DNA from: UMGS1590 sp036303105
GTDB lineage: Bacteria; Bacillota; Peptococcia; Peptococcales; Peptococcaceae
Direction: 5' to 3'
Length of the DNA stretch: 64,000 bases
Assembly: GCA_036303105.1 (NCBI GenBank)
Contig: JAXJBF010000137.1
Span: 26,824-90,823 of the forward strand
Made by a program: the position numbers and the translations under genes. The notes below the pieces were generated by a model. It did no database searches. It was not told the origin of the DNA and was given only the letters and a program-made list of their open reading frames with translations. Position 1 is the first letter of the stretch. The number at the start of each line of letters is the position of its first letter. Positions 61,123 to 64,000 of the stretch are shown in pieces.

Positions 61123-63394
61123 GATGTGTCTTCCTCTTCTTTTTTATCGTATTCTTTCTGTTATTCTCAATAGTCTTTTTTCGTTTACGCTGGGCAGACG
61201 CAACCACTTGATTGGTCTTTTTCTTTATAACATCATTTTTTATCGTTATTTTATTTGATGGCGCTGTATTTTTCAAGATAAAATCAATTGTAGCATCTTT
61301 CATATTCACCGCATCAAGTATTACAGTTACAATCTGTCCAAGTTTAAACGTTCGCCCCGTATGTTCTCCAATTAAACAAATTCCATCTGCATCATAATTA
61401 TAATAATCATCTACCAACGTCGAAATGTGGACAAGGCCTTCGACTGAATTTTCTAGTCGAACAAAAAAGCCAAACGCTGTCACACTTACGACTTGTGCTT
61501 CATATTCATTCTTAATATACGGCAGCATATATTCAGCTTTTTTTAAGTCAATGCTGGCCCGCTCAGCTTCTTCAGCATTACGTTCACAGCTTGAAGCTTG
61601 CTCACTCGCTTCAGCAAACACCTTATCATAATGATGAATACGATGTTCATTAAGACGATTATTATTCTGTAAAAACTCTTTGATTAACCTATGAATCGAA
61701 AGGTCACTATATCTACGAATCGGTGATGTAAAATGTGTATAATGACGACTTGCAAGACCAAAATGCGTTGATTTCTTTGTCGTATAATATGCATGATTCA
61801 TCATGCGTAACATCATCATGCTTACGATCTCAGAGCAGCCCTTATCTGCCGCTTTTGACAAAATCCATTGCAAGTCTTTGGCACAAAATGATTCATGACT
61901 ATGCGGCAAGACAATGCCAAGCCGTTGAATATATTGTAAAAAAGCATCACGTTTTTCGGAGTCAGGTTCTTCATGCACACGATAAATAAATGGCATTCTT
62001 CGTCTAAAGAAATAGGCCGCAACTGTTTCATTTGCAAGAATCATAAATTCTTCAATGATTTGTTCTGCTTCACCCCGTTCGCGTACAACGATATCAACCG
62101 CATGCCCTTGATCATCAAGAACAATCTTACTTTCTAGCAAGTCAAATTCCAGCGCACCGCGATCAATTCTCTTTTCATGTAATATCTTGCTTAACGATCG
62201 CATTTCATTGAACACTTCAACATATGAAGGATCTTCATCAAAACGCTGTTCTTTCAAAATATCATTAACTGTATCATAGGTAAATCTTTTTTCAACATTT
62301 ATAATCGATTCGCTAATCTCCGCCGCTACAACTTGCCCCTGCGCATTAATCTCCATGACACAGGACAATGTTAAGCGGTCTTCTCCTGCGTTAAGACTAC
62401 AAATATTATTAGAAATATCCGTTGGAAGCATCGGTAATACTCGATCAACAAAATATACACTGGTCCCTCGTCTATAAGCCTCTTGATCAAGAATGGATCC
62501 TTCCTTAATATACTCACTAACGTCGGCAATATGAACGCCCAGCATATAATTACCATTTGATAGAATTTCTAGTTGAACCGCATCATCTAGATCTTTTGAA
62601 TCAGCGCCATCAATCGTAACAACATGACTATAATAACGGAAATCACGTCGACGTTCTAAGCTAGTATCTACCGGCTCTCGAGCCAAACGACGTGCTTCTT
62701 GTAATTGTGCCTTTGTAAAGCCAGGATTAAGATCATACCGATACACCAAAGAGAGAACATCAATCCCAGGAGAATCAGAAGCTCCTAAACGTGCAATGAT
62801 TCGGCCTTCCGGAATCTCTCCTTTTCCACCCCAATAAGTAATTTCAACAAGCACCTTATCTCCATCATCAGAGTGATATTCTTGATCAAAAGGAACAATA
62901 ATATCTTGGCCGAATGTTTGATTATCCGGGACTACAAATGCATAATGTTTCTTAGGCTTATATGTCCCCACGTACATTTTATTGTGACGTTCTAGAATGC
63001 GCACAACCTCACATTCATCTCTATTTTTTCCCGATGTACCAGACACATTTCGATGTTTCATAATACGGACAATGACTCGATCCCCATTTTGTGCAGAATT
63101 AAGACTATCTGGAGGAATAAAGAGGTCTTCCATATCAATATTGTCTGTTACTAAAAAGCCATAGCCTTTCTTAAGTTTCTTTACACGCCCAGTAAGCAAA
63201 TTCATCTGCTCAGGAATACCATAATGATCTGTTCGCGTTTTTACAATACGCCCATCTTTCTCCAGATCATTTAATGCCTGCTTTATTTCTGATGGCGAAA
63301 ACTTTTGGAGATCAAAAAGTTTTAATATCTCTTCAAAACTTGTCGGCCCAGTCAATGCATCTTTTAAATGCTTGAATACAAAATCCTTGTTCAC
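61079..63394 (-). CDS. rnr: Ribonuclease R
   Basis: About 771 aa. N-terminal helix-turn-helix and cold-shock domains, then the RNB exonuclease with HVVTIDGADSKDLDDAV catalytic aspartates, an S1 domain (SVTAFGFFVRLENSVEGLVHIS) and a long Lys/Arg/Asn-rich tail (last ~50 residues). 3'-5' exonuclease that degrades structured RNA, working with tmRNA. The GTG at 63394 with GAGGTG seven bases upstream is preferred over an in-frame start at 63457. Overlaps smpB by 44 bases. Confidence 0.95.
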   Translation of the reverse strand: MNKDFVFKHLKDALTGPTSFEEILKLFDLQKFSPSEIKQALNDLEKDGRIVKTRTDHYGIPEQMNLLTGRVKKLKKGYGFLVTDNIDMEDLFIPPDSLNSAQNGDRVIVRIMKHRNVSGTSGKNRDECEVVRILERHNKMYVGTYKPKKHYAFVVPDNQTFGQDIIVPFDQEYHSDDGDKVLVEITYWGGKGEIPEGRIIARLGASDSPGIDVLSLVYRYDLNPGFTKAQLQEARRLAREPVDTSLERRRDFRYYSHVVTIDGADSKDLDDAVQLEILSNGNYMLGVHIADVSEYIKEGSILDQEAYRRGTSVYFVDRVLPMLPTDISNNICSLNAGEDRLTLSCVMEINAQGQVVAAEISESIINVEKRFTYDTVNDILKEQRFDEDPSYVEVFNEMRSLSKILHEKRIDRGALEFDLLESKIVLDDQGHAVDIVVRERGEAEQIIEEFMILANETVAAYFFRRRMPFIYRVHEEPDSEKRDAFLQYIQRLGIVLPHSHESFCAKDLQWILSKAADKGCSEIVSMMMLRMMNHAYYTTKKSTHFGLASRHYTHFTSPIRRYSDLSIHRLIKEFLQNNNRLNEHRIHHYDKVFAEASEQASSCERNAEEAERASIDLKKAEYMLPYIKNEYEAQVVSVTAFGFFVRLENSVEGLVHISTLVDDYYNYDADGICLIGEHTGRTFKLGQIVTVILDAVNMKDATIDFILKNTAPSNKITIKNDVIKKKTNQVVASAQRKRKKTIENNRKNTIKKKRKTHRGSKNNSRKPKSKA

Positions 63395-63505
63395 TTTTGA
63401 CACCTCACTTGATATTAGCTTATCACACAGCACCTTCACACCGCAAGAGTCATTCAATTCTCAACTTTACCAGCATGCCCATTCTCTCTTAATCCGTAAA
63501 AGAAA

Positions 63506-63532
63506 AAGCACTGAATAAAACATTCAGTGCTT
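63506..63532. terminator. argH terminator
   Basis: AAGCACTGAAT and ATTCAGTGCTT form an 11-bp stem, 8 bases past the argH stop, with A/T-rich flanks on both sides. Confidence 0.7.
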
Positions 63533-63539
63533 AATAATA

Positions 63540-64000
63540 TTAAAATTGTCTTTCTTCCACCATTTTATCATGGGCTGCCTTTATGTCATTAAGAAACATT
63601 TCATTTTGCTGAATAGAGAATTGCACTTGCTGTGGACTTGGCGCACCAATGGTTTGACGTTTATGAATACATGTATCGATAGAAATTTTATCATAAATAT
63701 CTTCATCGATCAATGCAGAAAATGCTTTAAACTCATCTATTGAACAATCATCAAGTGCTTTTCCGTTCATGATACAATACGCAACAGCTTCACCAACAAT
63801 TGCATGTGCATCACGGAATGGAATACCTTTTGTAACAAGATAATCTGCAAAGTCTGTCGCATTGGTGAAACCACCAGCTGCAGCCCGACGCATATTCGCT
63901 TCTTTGAAAGTTGCGGTTGCAAGCATGCGTTCAAAGATCAATAAGCACTTTTTCCAAGTGTCGACAGTGTCAAATACACCTTCTTTGTCTTCCTGCATAT
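63540..64000 (-). CDS. argH: Argininosuccinate lyase, C-terminal part (5' end outside window)
   Basis: The last ~150 residues of ArgH, which splits argininosuccinate into arginine and fumarate. The MLATATFKEANMRRAA and GIPFRDAHAIVGEAVAYC segments are the conserved C-terminal blocks. The catalytic loop and the start lie beyond base 64000. An apparent ATG at 63998 is an internal codon. Probably follows argG or another arg gene upstream, not visible here. Confidence 0.9.
   Translation of the reverse strand, partial: MQEDKEGVFDTVDTWKKCLLIFERMLATATFKEANMRRAAAGGFTNATDFADYLVTKGIPFRDAHAIVGEAVAYCIMNGKALDDCSIDEFKAFSALIDEDIYDKISIDTCIHKRQTIGAPSPQQVQFSIQQNEMFLNDIKAAHDKMVEERQF

Overview
The window is 64 kb of AT-rich, gene-dense chromosomal DNA from an anaerobic Firmicutes-type bacterium. 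Supporting signs are strong AGGAGG ribosome sites, a CIRCE operator, a glycine T-box, RemA, Stp/PrkC, the rimP-nusA-ylxR-L7Ae-infB order, separate glyQ/glyS, and a 2-hydroxyacyl-CoA dehydratase-activase-like pair. Negativicutes or a non-Clostridium clostridial lineage fit best. No 16S rRNA or lipopolysaccharide gene is present to settle whether the cell has an outer membrane. No CRISPR array, prophage, intact insertion sequence, rRNA or tRNA gene was found.

Region 1 (1-9475, + strand) is the unusual part. It is a tightly coupled run of ten genes: a DltA-like amino-acid adenylating enzyme (cut by the window edge), a fold-type III PLP decarboxylase, a DltC-like carrier protein, an AlgI/DltB-like MBOAT acyltransferase, a DltD/AlgJ-like SGNH protein, a TVP38/DedA-type membrane protein, phosphatidylserine synthase, phosphatidylserine decarboxylase, an OmpR-type response regulator and a histidine kinase. 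The decarboxylase between the activating enzyme and the carrier suggests that an amino acid is loaded on the carrier, decarboxylated there (as in butirosin BtrI/J/K chemistry), and the resulting amine-bearing acyl group moved across the membrane by MBOAT and SGNH proteins to an envelope acceptor.

Region 2 (9476-23732) holds clpB under a CIRCE operator, a divergent DUF389 membrane protein, a Xer recombinase overlapping pcrA, a two-gene activase/dehydratase-like iron-sulfur pair, a decayed GntR/ABC remnant, a CNNM/CorC-type protein and a small monooxygenase-fold protein.

Region 3 (23735-53870, - strand) is core information processing. In transcription order (descending coordinate) it includes glyQ-glyS-yicC-remA-gmk-rpoZ-coaBC-metK, then priA-def-fmt-yugP-like-rsmB-rlmN-stp-prkC-rsgA-rpe-plsX-acpP, then rimP-nusA-ylxR-L7Ae-infB-rbfA-nrnA-truB-ribF, then rpsO-pnp. 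Hairpins separate the blocks; glyQS, rimP and rpsO have recognisable promoters, and glyQS has a complete T-box leader.

Region 4 (53890-64000) contains nrdR-recO, trxA, tcdA, a DUF1858 protein, a decayed IS1182-like transposase, RNase P RNA, a DVU0298-like helical-repeat protein, a secreted glucosaminidase with copper-amine-oxidase-like domains, a cyclophilin, rnr-smpB with a small membrane protein, and the 3' part of argH.

Most of the window is ordinary housekeeping sequence. The main candidate for an undescribed system is the decarboxylating Dlt-like operon at 1-9475.
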